A stretch of DNA of 64,000 nt from an uncultured Clostridia bacterium (lineage in GTDB: Bacteria > Bacillota > Clostridia > Oscillospirales > Ruminococcaceae). Position numbers and translations under genes: made by a program. Positions 25,119 through 34,284 of this stretch are shown in pieces. Every line of letters starts with the position of its first letter. Position 1 is the stretch's first letter. Below the pieces are notes generated by a model, which saw nothing but the letters and a program-made list of their open reading frames with translations, was not told the DNA's origin and made no database searches. The stretch covers positions 242,364 through 306,363 of the forward strand of contig CANDEV010000001.1 of assembly GCA_947383835.1 (NCBI GenBank). Reading direction: 5' to 3'.

Positions 25119-25853
25119 ATGCAGGACAAATCACTTGACGCCATGGCGCAAAAATACAAGGAGGAAATGATGAAATTATACGCGAAGCACCCCGCGGAAC
25201 AACACGCCGCTCCTGCGGCGCGGGAGACGACCGCAAAGCCTTGTGAGGAAACGGTCAGCGGGACTTCCCAACAGCCGCGGGAACAGACAGAGAAGCGGGA
25301 CGTTGACAGGCTTATGCACCCGCCTATGCCGACTATACCGAGTGTTTCTCCAAAAAGTGAGGAAAAAGTTGTTGAAAATACACAAAAGGGTAAGTTCCCG
25401 CCCCCGGAGGAACTTTTGGCTTCCGAATCGGAACAGAGCGATATGCGGAATTCTTCTCAAAATGAGGCTATGCCAAGGTTCGACAACGCTAACGAACAGG
25501 CGCGAAGTCAGGAGCATGAGCAGGGAAATTACGACTTTACCGCGGCTGAACGGGAGCAGATGTTTGCTGACGGCGAGGGGTACCTTAAACTGGAAGTCAG
25601 CGGCGGCGGTCAGCCTTTGGACTGCGCTCTGGCGGCGGTCTTTCGCATGACCGACTGCGGGGACGTGCTTACGGCGACCTTTTTCACCGACGCAAAGGGC
25701 GAGACGGAGGTCATTACTCTGCCTGTTTTGGGACTTGACGAACGTTACACCGTAACTGTGGCGAAAGAGCATTTTTACACGGTACGGGGATTGGAGATCC
25801 CGATTTTCGACAGCATAAAATCAATTCAGCCTGTGGAACTTAAAAGTGAATAA
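25119..25853 (+). CDS. hypothetical protein with carboxypeptidase-regulatory-like C-terminal domain
   Basis: 244 residues from the ATG at 25119, which has CGGAGG seven bases upstream. Residues 1-25 are a helical segment (DAMAQKYKEEMMKLYAKH). 25-145 are low-complexity and charged. 150-244 are a beta-rich domain beginning GYLKLEVSGGGQPLDCALAAV and ending FDSIKSIQPVEL. The last part resembles the transthyretin-like domains that in many Clostridia accompany peptidoglycan-binding or spore-cortex proteins. This resemblance is from memory and is not certain. No signal peptide is present. Monocistronic, ends at a strong terminator. Confidence 0.7.
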   Translation: MQDKSLDAMAQKYKEEMMKLYAKHPAEQHAAPAARETTAKPCEETVSGTSQQPREQTEKRDVDRLMHPPMPTIPSVSPKSEEKVVENTQKGKFPPPEELLASESEQSDMRNSSQNEAMPRFDNANEQARSQEHEQGNYDFTAAEREQMFADGEGYLKLEVSGGGQPLDCALAAVFRMTDCGDVLTATFFTDAKGETEVITLPVLGLDERYTVTVAKEHFYTVRGLEIPIFDSIKSIQPVELKSE

Positions 25854-25855
25854 AC

Positions 25856-25886
25856 GAAAAATGCCGCCCATTCGGACGGCATTTTT
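25856..25886. terminator. terminator after the hypothetical gene
   Basis: AAAAATGCCG paired with CGGCATTTTT around an 11-base loop. A and T runs on both sides make it usable in both directions, including for the convergent solute-binding protein gene. Confidence 0.88.
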
Positions 25887-25970
25887 CTTGTATAACACAA
25901 AATTATTAAGAATTAGACCCATGGGGAGACTTTGCCGCATTTGGCAAAGTTACCCAATAAATCCCCGCGC

Positions 25971-28352
25971 TTAACGGCTTTCCGCAATGTAGTTGGCAAC
26001 TCTGTTCTGGATTATCTCCGCTGCCTGTTCGGCGGTTTTCTGTCCGCTGAAATAGGAGGCGGATTCCTCGATTATGATGTCCAGTATCTTGTCTTCATAA
26101 CCGCTGGTCGTCGTTATCGACTTGAGGAAATTCATCATGCGCTCGTTGTCCTCGTCAGTGTTTACGCCGATAGTTATGGACTCGGAACCGTTCCAGTAAG
26201 TGTTGTCGTAGTACTCTTTTTCGCCTGTTTCGCTGTCCTCCCAGTAGGGGCGCTCCTTGGCGGCTTCCGCTTTCTTTTCAAGTGCAGAAAGCTTGGCGGG
26301 GAATCTGTAGGTGTTTGTGTCTATATACATATCCTGATATTCGTCCGTAAGGAAATATCTTACAAACTGCCATGCACCCTCGGCGTTGGGGGATTTCGCT
26401 GTTATCGCCAGCATTGTGCTGCTGCCGTTGAACACCGCGCCGTTGCCCTTTACGCCCGGCATACCCTTAAAGGTTACGGGTTCGCCGAACTTGCCCTGCT
26501 CAAGCTCTCTTATTACCTGAAATCTTCCGATATAATCGCTTGAAAGTATGGTTTTGCCGTTTCTGTACTGCATTTCCTGTTCCTGCCAGTAGTTCTCGCT
26601 GTAGTCGTAATCCTCGTCCTTTATCTCGCTTGGGAATTGACTGCAAAATTCCATCATCTTAATGAAAGCGTCGGAATTAATGCTGCACTCCCCGGTTTCG
26701 CGGTTGATAAAGGTGTCATAGCTGTAGGAGAACATTTGGGAAAGCATACCCGTGTTGGTTGTGTAACTCGCGTCCACAATATTCTTGTCGGGGTTTGCCT
26801 CGGCAAGAGCCATAAACTCGTCCATTGTCCAGCCTTCGGTTTCGCCAACTATGGAAGTTTTTCCTACCATTGTGTTTACCGTAAAGTCGGGTACTGTGTA
26901 GTACAGCGCGCCGTTTACCTCATAGGCTTTGAACAGGTTGGGGAGGTAGTCCTCCTTGTTTATGTCGGGGTCGGTCTCCATAAAGTCATACAGGTTGGCG
27001 AAAAGTCCCTTTGCAATATAGCTGTCCACAGGCAGGTTGCTGTTTATAAGCAGAATATCGGGGAGGTTGCCTGCGATCATGTCGTTGTTCATCTTTGAGA
27101 TAGCTTCGCTCCATTCCATGTCATCGCCGTAGCAGGTAAGCTCTATCTCATATCCAAGGTTGTTCTTATTAAATTCAAGCACCTGACGCTTTACGCCGAT
27201 ATCAAGCCACAGCGCATAAAGCTTTATAAGCTTCTTGTCGGGGAGAGTTGCGGGATCTACTTCGGTAAGGATAGATATAACCATATCATTGTTGCTCCAG
27301 CTGTAACCGCCGCCTCCGTTGTACTCATAATTGTAGGTTGCACAGAGTATCCTGCCGTCCGGAAGCGCTGTAGTACAGTCGCTGTTCATGGCAGTGGTGT
27401 CAAAGCCCGATTTCAGCCAGTCGATAATAGTCTCGGTATTGCCCGTCTCAATATCATATCCCACAAGACCCGACTCTTTATTGAGAAGCAGATCGTATTT
27501 TTCCGTACCGTTCATAAAGCCGTTTCCGCCGCCCGAAAACTCATACTCGTCTCCGAATTTGTTATTCGCCGTATCAACAACAACTATCTTGCTTTCGCTT
27601 TTCCATTCGTCTCCGACCTGCTTGCTGATGTTGACGCTTGTCACGATCCTGCCGTCGCCTGTTTTGTACAGACCGCTCATATAGGTATTATCGTCCGCAG
27701 CTCCGTACTCTATCGTGTTCAGCAGCGCGCCGCTGTCGTCTGTAATAAATACCTTGCTGTCATAAAGAAGAAGATATTTTCCGTCGTCTGTGGGCATAAA
27801 GCTGTTTATGTAGAAATAATCCTCTTCGCCAACTGTGTCCTGTATTTTTTTAAGGCTTATCTCGCTTGTGCGGTTTCCGTCTCCGTCATACTTGACAATA
27901 AAGTATTCGTCCGTATTTTCGGAGGTAGTCTCGTTCCAAGTGTTGACATTTTCAAGAGACACAAGGTTTCCGTCGCTGCCTATGTCCATATTGCGTATGT
28001 TTTTCCAAGTGCTTATGCCCTCCAGAGCGTTCTGATCGTCGGAGGACGATATAACAGTCTCTTTTTCAAGAGTTCCGTCAAGACTCATGACCTGTAATTT
28101 TGTCTCGCTTTTGTATTGGGTATCTTCACCCTCGCCCTCTTCCCAGTAGTAGTCGCCGATAATGTAAAGCTTGTCGTTAGCATAGCGTATCGTGTTTACG
28201 CCGCTTATACCCTCGGGGAGAGCGATCTGCTCCGATGAAAATACGTGCTCCTTGGAAGCAATAACGTCTCCCTTTTTTCCGCAGCCCGCAAGCGGAAGCA
28301 GCATTGCGGCAGCCATTACCGCCGCTGTTATCCTTTTTGTGATTTTATTCAT
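25971..28352 (-). CDS. solute-binding lipoprotein with N-terminal propeller-like domain
   Basis: 793 residues, about twice a normal family-1 binding protein. Signal peptide and lipobox LAGC (Cys about 24). Residues 40-375 hold about six repeated four-strand units (e.g. DGKYLLLYDSKVFITDDSG, DGRIVTSVNISK), as in beta-propellers. Residues 380-790 are an extracellular solute-binding domain (KLIKLYALWLDIGVKRQVLEFNK; AEGAWQFVRYFLTDEYQ). It should capture a ligand, probably an oligosaccharide, for the permeases at 31594-33514. The last gene of the five-gene cluster, 19 bases after the MacB-like gene. The propeller half could sense, bind wall polymer or contact the adaptor protein. These are guesses. 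Confidence 0.88.
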   Translation of the reverse strand: MNKITKRITAAVMAAAMLLPLAGCGKKGDVIASKEHVFSSEQIALPEGISGVNTIRYANDKLYIIGDYYWEEGEGEDTQYKSETKLQVMSLDGTLEKETVISSSDDQNALEGISTWKNIRNMDIGSDGNLVSLENVNTWNETTSENTDEYFIVKYDGDGNRTSEISLKKIQDTVGEEDYFYINSFMPTDDGKYLLLYDSKVFITDDSGALLNTIEYGAADDNTYMSGLYKTGDGRIVTSVNISKQVGDEWKSESKIVVVDTANNKFGDEYEFSGGGNGFMNGTEKYDLLLNKESGLVGYDIETGNTETIIDWLKSGFDTTAMNSDCTTALPDGRILCATYNYEYNGGGGYSWSNNDMVISILTEVDPATLPDKKLIKLYALWLDIGVKRQVLEFNKNNLGYEIELTCYGDDMEWSEAISKMNNDMIAGNLPDILLINSNLPVDSYIAKGLFANLYDFMETDPDINKEDYLPNLFKAYEVNGALYYTVPDFTVNTMVGKTSIVGETEGWTMDEFMALAEANPDKNIVDASYTTNTGMLSQMFSYSYDTFINRETGECSINSDAFIKMMEFCSQFPSEIKDEDYDYSENYWQEQEMQYRNGKTILSSDYIGRFQVIRELEQGKFGEPVTFKGMPGVKGNGAVFNGSSTMLAITAKSPNAEGAWQFVRYFLTDEYQDMYIDTNTYRFPAKLSALEKKAEAAKERPYWEDSETGEKEYYDNTYWNGSESITIGVNTDEDNERMMNFLKSITTTSGYEDKILDIIIEESASYFSGQKTAEQAAEIIQNRVANYIAESR

Positions 28353-28371
28353 TGTGATATTCCTTTCTTCC

Positions 28372-29454
28372 TTAATTTGCCGTAACCTTTTCGGGTTCGC
28401 TTGTTTTGCGCTTTGATCTCCTCCTTGTATTTATTTTATGCAGAACGTCCTTCAGGGCGTCTTTAGCTTTTTGAGCAAGCTTTTTGCGGTTTCTTACAAG
28501 CTTGCATAGATAGTATACGACCGTGCATAACGGCGCCGCAAGTCCCAGAACCTGCATGACCAAAAGCAGGGCAGCCTTATCGTCGGTTATCCTCGCGGCG
28601 TTTTCCCAGTACTGATAGAACACGGGACTGTCCGCAACGGATCGCATACCAAAATTCCTGATAATGTCAAAACGGCTTTTAAGACTGTACCGCTGTGAAT
28701 TTTCCATTACCCTGTCTGTATTGTCCTCAAGGCTCATTGCTTCGGTAAGTATTTTTTTCCCGAAGCCGCTTACCGCATTCGGCAGGCAGGCTTCATAGCA
28801 GATAAAGTCCGCCTCTTTGTCCGGACTGATAAGGTCGTATCCGCTGTAGGACATAAATATTCTCGGCTTTTCGCCGTAGACCCTTTCGACGTTTTTATCT
28901 TCGCTCCTGCGGAAAACACCGCTTACAAAGTAATATTTTCCGTTTATCATTACGGGTTTTCCGACAATATTTGATGAACCGTATAAACGCCACGCCAGTA
29001 TCTCGTCTATAACAACGCAGTCCTGCATGATCATATCCTCGCTGTAAAAGCTGCCGAAGATAAAGTCCATTGGGTGGAACAGGGCGAAATCCCCGCCCGT
29101 TACGATAAGATGCGCCTCCGACGAAGAGCTTCCCGCGTCCACTGTAATAAGCTCCTGTACGGAGGAAAACGCGTCAGCCCATACGCGGGAGTTTTCCTTT
29201 TCTGCGGCAATGGAATTCTCCACAAGCTTTTTTTCAACGTTTACCCTTGCGGTAAAAATATCGTTCAGGGTCATGGGCTTGCTGATATCCGCGTAAACGC
29301 TTACCAAGGAGTATGCCTTTTCGTCAGACCACCGTGAAGCCGTCTGCTGGTCGGGAAGCGAACTGCTTAGCCGTACAAAGAAGATTGTCATTATCATGAA
29401 AAACAACAGCGACCCGACGTTTGCGGCAATTAAATATATATGTTTTCTTTTCAT
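28372..29454 (-). CDS. two-helix MacB-like periplasmic-core membrane protein
   Basis: 360 residues from the ATG at 29454 (GGGTG site). One N-terminal helix (about 5-28), an extracellular domain of about 270 residues resembling the MacB periplasmic core (VIDEILAWRLYGSSNIVGKPVMINGKYYFVSGVFR is typical), and one C-terminal helix (about 295-318) followed by a very basic cytoplasmic tail. True MacB/FtsX permeases have four helices and an ATPase domain or partner. Both are missing. It lies 13 bases after the HlyD-like gene, so it probably pairs with that adaptor. Function unknown. Confidence 0.75.
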   Translation of the reverse strand: MKRKHIYLIAANVGSLLFFMIMTIFFVRLSSSLPDQQTASRWSDEKAYSLVSVYADISKPMTLNDIFTARVNVEKKLVENSIAAEKENSRVWADAFSSVQELITVDAGSSSSEAHLIVTGGDFALFHPMDFIFGSFYSEDMIMQDCVVIDEILAWRLYGSSNIVGKPVMINGKYYFVSGVFRRSEDKNVERVYGEKPRIFMSYSGYDLISPDKEADFICYEACLPNAVSGFGKKILTEAMSLEDNTDRVMENSQRYSLKSRFDIIRNFGMRSVADSPVFYQYWENAARITDDKAALLLVMQVLGLAAPLCTVVYYLCKLVRNRKKLAQKAKDALKDVLHKINTRRRSKRKTSEPEKVTAN

Positions 29455-29467
29455 AGCATCACCCGAT

Positions 29468-31444
29468 TCAATTCTCGGCAAAGCGCACCTGCATACCCGC
29501 TTCTATTGGCTTTGAAGATGTGGATATTATCATCTCTCCGCCTGTGAAGCCGCCCGAAACAGCCGATTTCGTATCGTCGGCGGCAAGCACCTCAACGGCT
29601 ACTCTTTCCGCGGTATAACGGTTGCCGAGAGGACTGCTCTTTGCCACCACCGCAAGAACGAACTTGCCGTTGTTATCCTCACGAATAGAGCTGTTGGGGA
29701 CTATGTAATCATATCTCTGTCCCTTTGAACCCATTGATATCTGCAAGCTCTGACCCGGTGCAACGTCTCCCGTTACCGAAAATCTTAATATTTTGCTTTT
29801 TGAAGGGTTCTTTTCATCCGCTGTTATGGACTGCAATACAACGTTTGCTTCTCCGCCGAAGAAATACTGTACCTCGGCTGTGTCTCCCGCCTTTACCTTT
29901 CTCGCCTGCTCAGAGGTAACGGTTATGGACATGGTGTAGCCTTTTTCGCTCATCTCAATAGTCGCCGCAACAGACTCCTTAGCAGCCTCTTCGCCTGCCA
30001 CAAAGCCAAGACTTGTTATCTTGCCGCCCACGGGAGCCGTTATCTCCGCCCCCACGGAATTTTTCTTCAGCTTTTCTATTTTTTCCCGGGCGTCCGCAAC
30101 TTCCTTTTCGGCATCGGTTATACTGTCCTGCAAAGCCTGTATTGAAAGAGCGTCCTTGCCGCTTGTTACAGCGTCCTCCTTCTGCTTTTGGGAAAGAGAT
30201 ATCTTTGCCTTTTCAAGAGCGGTCTCCGCCTCGCGTATCTTATTTTCCTGCTCGTCCTCACTTACGGAAGCCTTTTCCTTTGCTTCTGCCTCGGCAGCCT
30301 GTGCGTCCTCCAGACGGAGCTTTGCATCGGCGAGACGTTCTTCCGCGTCGTCAGCCTTTTCGTTAGCGCCCCTCTTTATCTCGGCAATAAGATCCTCATA
30401 CGCCTTTTTTGCGTTGTCGTAGGAGGTCTCGTTACGCTTCAAGGTCTGCTGTTCGCCTGTTAAAAGCTGCTTATTACGTGCGTATTCGCTGGATTTTGAC
30501 ATAAGATCGTTATAGTCCTCCTGCAAATATTTAAGATCAAGCTCAGCCTGGCTTATCTGCTGGTTAAGATCATTTATTACAGTCATATCAGGATTTTCCC
30601 CTGTAAAAGCGTCGTTGAGTTTTGTACGAAGATTGCTCAGTTCGTTCTGTTTCTGCTCAACAGCCTTTTTGGCGGCGTTTATTGCACTCTGATCCCCTCC
30701 CGACGCGATCTCGCTTTCGTATTTCTTGATAGTTTCCTCAGTCTTGGTTTTAGCCTTTTCAGCCTTTTCAAGCTTTTCCTTTGCTGCTGTAAGGCTTTTG
30801 TAATCCTCCTCACCCAGTTCGGAGTATCTGTTCTCGTCCGATATAGCGGCGACCGTGTCCTGATATTCCTTGCTTTCCTTTTCAATATCCCTTACCTCGG
30901 CTTGGACAGACCTTACCTCCTCTTTAGCTTTATCGTAAGCCTTCTGGTAATCGGCAATCTTTGACAAATCCTCTTTTAAGCCTGCAAGAGCCTCCTCCTG
31001 ATTTTCAATGTCAAGCTCCTCTGTGCGGTAATCCGCGCCAACGGAAAGCAGAGCCTCCGCATAGCTTTTCTTGGCTTCTCTCAAAGCCTTTTCCGCAGTG
31101 TCAAGCTCCTTTTCAGCAGTTGTCAGCTCTTCGCTGTCGCTGTCCTCAAGCTTCATAAGGGTCTGACCCTTTTCGATCTCGTCCCCAACTTTTACCTCCA
31201 CCGAAGCAATTTTACGTGTCTCCCCCATTTTTACCTCATAGCTTTGGTTAGCCTCAACAGTACCGCTGCCCCTTATCTGTTCGGAGAGAGTACCGCCCTG
31301 CTCTATTTGCTGCGCTGAAATCTCGGGCAGCGAATAATTCATAATAGTATTGGAAAAAAACGTCAGCAGCAGCATAATTACCAAAAAAATGATTATGGCG
31401 TTTTTTACCCATTCACGTCGTTTTGTTTCTTTATTTTCATTCAT
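29468..31444 (-). CDS. HlyD/MacA-like membrane fusion protein with long coiled coil
   Basis: 658 residues. N-terminal helix (about 14-36). The first half of a biotinyl-lipoyl-like barrel (about 55-100, GSGTVEANQSYEV...VKVGDEIEKGQTLMKLE) leads into a very long alpha-helical hairpin rich in Glu/Lys/Ala (about 105-475). The second barrel half (IMTAPVGG-type: AEITAPVGGKITSLGFVAG) and beta-barrel domains to the end follow. Such proteins link an inner-membrane transporter to an outer partner. In a single-membrane bacterium the hairpin may span the thick wall. ATG with an AGGTG site. A 149-base gap separates it from the upstream permease gene. Confidence 0.88.
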   Translation of the reverse strand: MNENKETKRREWVKNAIIIFLVIMLLLTFFSNTIMNYSLPEISAQQIEQGGTLSEQIRGSGTVEANQSYEVKMGETRKIASVEVKVGDEIEKGQTLMKLEDSDSEELTTAEKELDTAEKALREAKKSYAEALLSVGADYRTEELDIENQEEALAGLKEDLSKIADYQKAYDKAKEEVRSVQAEVRDIEKESKEYQDTVAAISDENRYSELGEEDYKSLTAAKEKLEKAEKAKTKTEETIKKYESEIASGGDQSAINAAKKAVEQKQNELSNLRTKLNDAFTGENPDMTVINDLNQQISQAELDLKYLQEDYNDLMSKSSEYARNKQLLTGEQQTLKRNETSYDNAKKAYEDLIAEIKRGANEKADDAEERLADAKLRLEDAQAAEAEAKEKASVSEDEQENKIREAETALEKAKISLSQKQKEDAVTSGKDALSIQALQDSITDAEKEVADAREKIEKLKKNSVGAEITAPVGGKITSLGFVAGEEAAKESVAATIEMSEKGYTMSITVTSEQARKVKAGDTAEVQYFFGGEANVVLQSITADEKNPSKSKILRFSVTGDVAPGQSLQISMGSKGQRYDYIVPNSSIREDNNGKFVLAVVAKSSPLGNRYTAERVAVEVLAADDTKSAVSGGFTGGEMIISTSSKPIEAGMQVRFAEN

Positions 31445-31593
31445 AACATTGCACCTCGATTAGAAATTATAAGTTAAAGGTCAGAAATTCCAACTCTAAC
31501 AATATTTTTAAACCGCCCCTCGGGGGCTTTGTATTTTAAAGCGCTCCCGCATTTAATATTGGGGGGACTCTGCCTGCGGGGGCTTCCCCGCCG

Positions 31594-32556
31594 CTATCCC
31601 TTTATACCGCCCGAATATGCAATTCCCTCTACAAGATAGTCCTCACCGTAAAGGAACATCAGCAGGGTCGGTATCATATATATCGTTGCCACAGCAAACG
31701 CCAAGCCGATCTCTCCCGTGTTTATCTGCGAAAGGAATACAGACAATGGGTACAAATTCGTGTCGGACAGCAGTATCAGCGGCTGCTCCACCATGTTCCA
31801 GTAATCTATGAACACCAGTATCGCCACGGAGAACAGCGCGCTCTTGCAAAGCGGCATACATATGTACGCAAATATCTGCATCTCCCCCGCACCGTCAAGC
31901 TTTGCCGCCTCTATCAGCGAGTGCGGTATACGCCGCATTATTTTCGACAGAATAAACACCGCAAAGGGCGTAAATATTCCCGGCAGGATTATCGCCGACC
32001 GCGTATTCAGTATGTTCAGCCACTCCGATACCAAATAGTTCGGCACCAGCGTTACCTGATAGGGCATGAGCATTACTATTATGTATACGAAAAATATTAT
32101 TTCCTTCAGCCTGCCCCTGAGCCGTGCAAAGGCGTACGCCGCAAGAGAAGCCGTAACAAGCTGAAATATCACTATCGGCACAACGAGTATCACCGAGTTC
32201 CAGAACTTGAAAAGATAGTCGGGACTTTTAAAAAGCACCGTATAGTACTGATTGAAGCTGACCATATCCGGAATAAACTTAAGATTTATTTTTTCCGAAA
32301 TATATACCTTTCCGCCGCTTTCCGTGGTGGCAAATATCGCGCCGTAGTTTGCGTTTATTTCCGACGCGCTCATGAACGAGTTTGCAATGGTAAGCACCGT
32401 CGGCAGCAGGAAAATTACAGCAGCCGCAGCCGCAAACACCGTCAGCACCGCCATTAAAAGCTTCTGACGTTTTTTGGACATACGGTGTATCTTCTTTTTC
32501 TTTACGGACATTTCCGACGTGCCCTTCGGCAAAGCCCGTGTATTTGTACTAATCAC
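31594..32556 (-). CDS. carbohydrate ABC transporter permease, MalG type
   Basis: About 320 residues with six predicted helices and the EAA loop (EAAKLDGAGEMQIFAYICMPL) that docks the ATPase. This is the CUT1 sugar-importer family. The likely start is GTG at 32556, overlapping the stop of the preceding permease gene and preceded by GAGG. ATG at 32511 is the alternative. A large extracytoplasmic loop between helices 1 and 2 is expected of MalG. The intergenic region downstream (31445-31593) holds only GC-rich hairpins and no ORF. Confidence 0.92.
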   Translation of the reverse strand: MISTNTRALPKGTSEMSVKKKKIHRMSKKRQKLLMAVLTVFAAAAAVIFLLPTVLTIANSFMSASEINANYGAIFATTESGGKVYISEKINLKFIPDMVSFNQYYTVLFKSPDYLFKFWNSVILVVPIVIFQLVTASLAAYAFARLRGRLKEIIFFVYIIVMLMPYQVTLVPNYLVSEWLNILNTRSAIILPGIFTPFAVFILSKIMRRIPHSLIEAAKLDGAGEMQIFAYICMPLCKSALFSVAILVFIDYWNMVEQPLILLSDTNLYPLSVFLSQINTGEIGLAFAVATIYMIPTLLMFLYGEDYLVEGIAYSGGIKG

Positions 32557-33514
32557 TCTCAACGTCCTCTCCGAATTTATTCTCGGCAATGAACAGTCCT
32601 CCGATTATGATTATCATAACTACTGCCATAAGTATAGCCGCCGAGGAAAGCTTCTGATAATCTATGTTGCGGAAAGTGTTGTTCATAAAATGCTGGAGCA
32701 TATACAGGCTGTCATATGGGTAGTCGCCTGTAAGCAGGTAGACCTCTCGGAAAACCTTAAAGGAATTTATCAGCGAAAGTATAGTCACAAACAATATCGT
32801 AGGCGACAGATACCGGAGCTTTATCTTGAAAAATTTGTAGAACGGACCTGCTCCCTCCAGCGTGGCGACCTCCATAAGATCGGTCGGTATATTGTTTATC
32901 GCCGACAGGAACAGTATCATGTTGTACCCTAAATTTTTCCATAGAAACAGCGCAACAATAACGATCTGCCCCGCCGTGGACTTGAGCCAGTCCACCTTTT
33001 CCACACCGAAATTGGCGAGAAAATCATTCATAACTCCGTTGTAGTGGAATATGACCTGCCATATAAGCACTACCGAAGCGACAGGTACCATCATCGGACA
33101 GAGAAAGCTCGTCCTGAACTGGCTTACAAAGGGTATCTTGCAGTCCAAAAGCATTGCCAGCATAAGGGACAGCACCACCGCCAGCGGCACGGAAATTGCC
33201 GAAAATGTCAGCGTATTCACCGCCGCACGCTGAAATGCGGTATTTTTCACTATAGCTATGTAGTTGTCAAGAAAAACGAAGTCCTTGTTAATGGGATTAT
33301 CAACCATTGAATAGAAAATTATTACAAAAAATGGGATAATAAAGAAGATCAGTACGCCTATAAGACTCGGCGCAAGGCACAGATACGGGAAAGCTCCGTC
33401 GCTTTTAAGCTTTTTAACGCCCTTTTTCACGGCAAGCTTAATATTCTTTTCGGAGTTTTCCGAAGACTTTACGGGCTTAACCTGCTTCACAGCTTTTACT
33501 TTTTGTTTACTCAT
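32549..33514 (-). CDS. sugar ABC transporter permease, MalF type
   Basis: 321 residues from the ATG at 33514, which has AGAGG seven bases upstream. A further upstream ATG at 33535 has no usable site. A lysine-rich cytoplasmic N-terminus, six helices and the EAA motif (EVATLEGAGPFYKFFKIKLRYL). It forms a heterodimer with the MalG-type protein in CUT1 importers. First gene of the cluster. No MalK/MsmK ATPase is in the window. Many Firmicutes share one such ATPase among several importers, so it may be supplied from elsewhere. Confidence 0.93.
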   Translation of the reverse strand: MSKQKVKAVKQVKPVKSSENSEKNIKLAVKKGVKKLKSDGAFPYLCLAPSLIGVLIFFIIPFFVIIFYSMVDNPINKDFVFLDNYIAIVKNTAFQRAAVNTLTFSAISVPLAVVLSLMLAMLLDCKIPFVSQFRTSFLCPMMVPVASVVLIWQVIFHYNGVMNDFLANFGVEKVDWLKSTAGQIVIVALFLWKNLGYNMILFLSAINNIPTDLMEVATLEGAGPFYKFFKIKLRYLSPTILFVTILSLINSFKVFREVYLLTGDYPYDSLYMLQHFMNNTFRNIDYQKLSSAAILMAVVMIIIIGGLFIAENKFGEDVESD

Positions 33515-33627
33515 AGCATTACCTCTTTTTGCCATATCACCTATAGGAGAGCTGCAAGACCGTTTGACGCCCGCATGATCTTCTTTTGGTGACAGGCTTA
33601 CTAAAAATTTTCCTAACCTTCCTACCT

Positions 33628-33656
33628 ATTATAACACATATAATTTATTTTTTCTA
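33628..33656 (-). promoter_or_regulatory. promoter of the permease-adaptor-binding protein cluster
   Basis: Minus-strand TATAAT (33628-33633) with extended -10 TG and a 17-base spacer to a weak TAGAAA (33651-33656). The 5' leader is about 110 bases. The rest of the 33515-33833 gap is AT-rich with no ORF or obvious structured RNA. Confidence 0.6.
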
Positions 33657-33833
33657 TCCCAATAGCAGAACTGTAACCAAATTTTAATTATTATGGGCTT
33701 TTGCTGTAACCTTTGTAACCATATTGAAATAATTTTACAACAATTACATATTTTGTATTTATTTTTTGTAAAATATGTGTAAAATATTATTTAAAAAATT
33801 TATTGTACCTTTCAAAAGTTACAGCATAATTTG

Positions 33834-33867
33834 CATAAAAAAGCGGAGTACTGCTAACAGTACTCCG
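33834..33867 (-). terminator. terminator of feoA
   Basis: Perfect 10-bp stem CGGAGTACTG/CAGTACTCCG with a four-base loop and a T6 run on the minus strand. Confidence 0.9.
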
Positions 33868-33875
33868 AATTGACT

Positions 33876-34106
33876 TTACTCAACTAAAACCTTTGAGCTG
33901 TCCTCCTCTCGAAGCGCTATCACCGCTCCTCTGATAAGATAGGCGATAGGGTCTCCGGAGGGGCTTCTCTGCAAGCACAGCACGGGTGTACCCTCAATAA
34001 GTCCTATGTCCTGAAGTCTTCGGCGCATACTTCCCTCGTTCAGAAGCCCCGTTACCCTTGCGGAGGTCCCCTCGTGCATACTGTGCAGGGTCTTTGATGT
34101 ATTCAT
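33876..34106 (-). CDS. feoA: FeoA-domain protein
   Basis: 76 residues forming one SH3-like FeoA domain (GTSARVTGLLNEGSMRRRLQDIGLIEGTPVLCLQ, ending RGAVIALREEDSSKVLV). FeoA assists the FeoB ferrous-iron transporter at the cytoplasmic side. No FeoB or FeoC gene is adjacent, so it is either a detached subunit or a stand-alone domain protein. The ribosome site AGGAA is 14 bases before the ATG, longer than usual, which may mean weak translation. Confidence 0.85.
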   Translation of the reverse strand: MNTSKTLHSMHEGTSARVTGLLNEGSMRRRLQDIGLIEGTPVLCLQRSPSGDPIAYLIRGAVIALREEDSSKVLVE

Positions 34107-34160
34107 AAATTTATATCATTTCCTTTCTATGTTAAGACGGAATGCAGGTGCAGAACGCCT

Positions 34161-34284
34161 TATACTTATTTGCGACTGAAAAACGTGCAAAAAATCAAGC
34201 AAAAGCTTGAAAAGTTTTAACTTTTTTATATAGGTTTTGCGCGGATTTTTTGCATACGTTTTTAGGAGCAAATCAGTATTATAC
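34161..34284. repeat. AT-rich imperfect palindromic repeat, copy 2
   Basis: Inner arms TGCAAAAAATC-GCAAAA and TTTTGC-GATTTTTTGCA. Outer arms TATACTTATTTGC and GCAAATCAGTATTATA. It starts the otherwise gene-free 34107-34525 interval and shares its right end (GTATTATAC) with the next copy. Confidence 0.7.
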
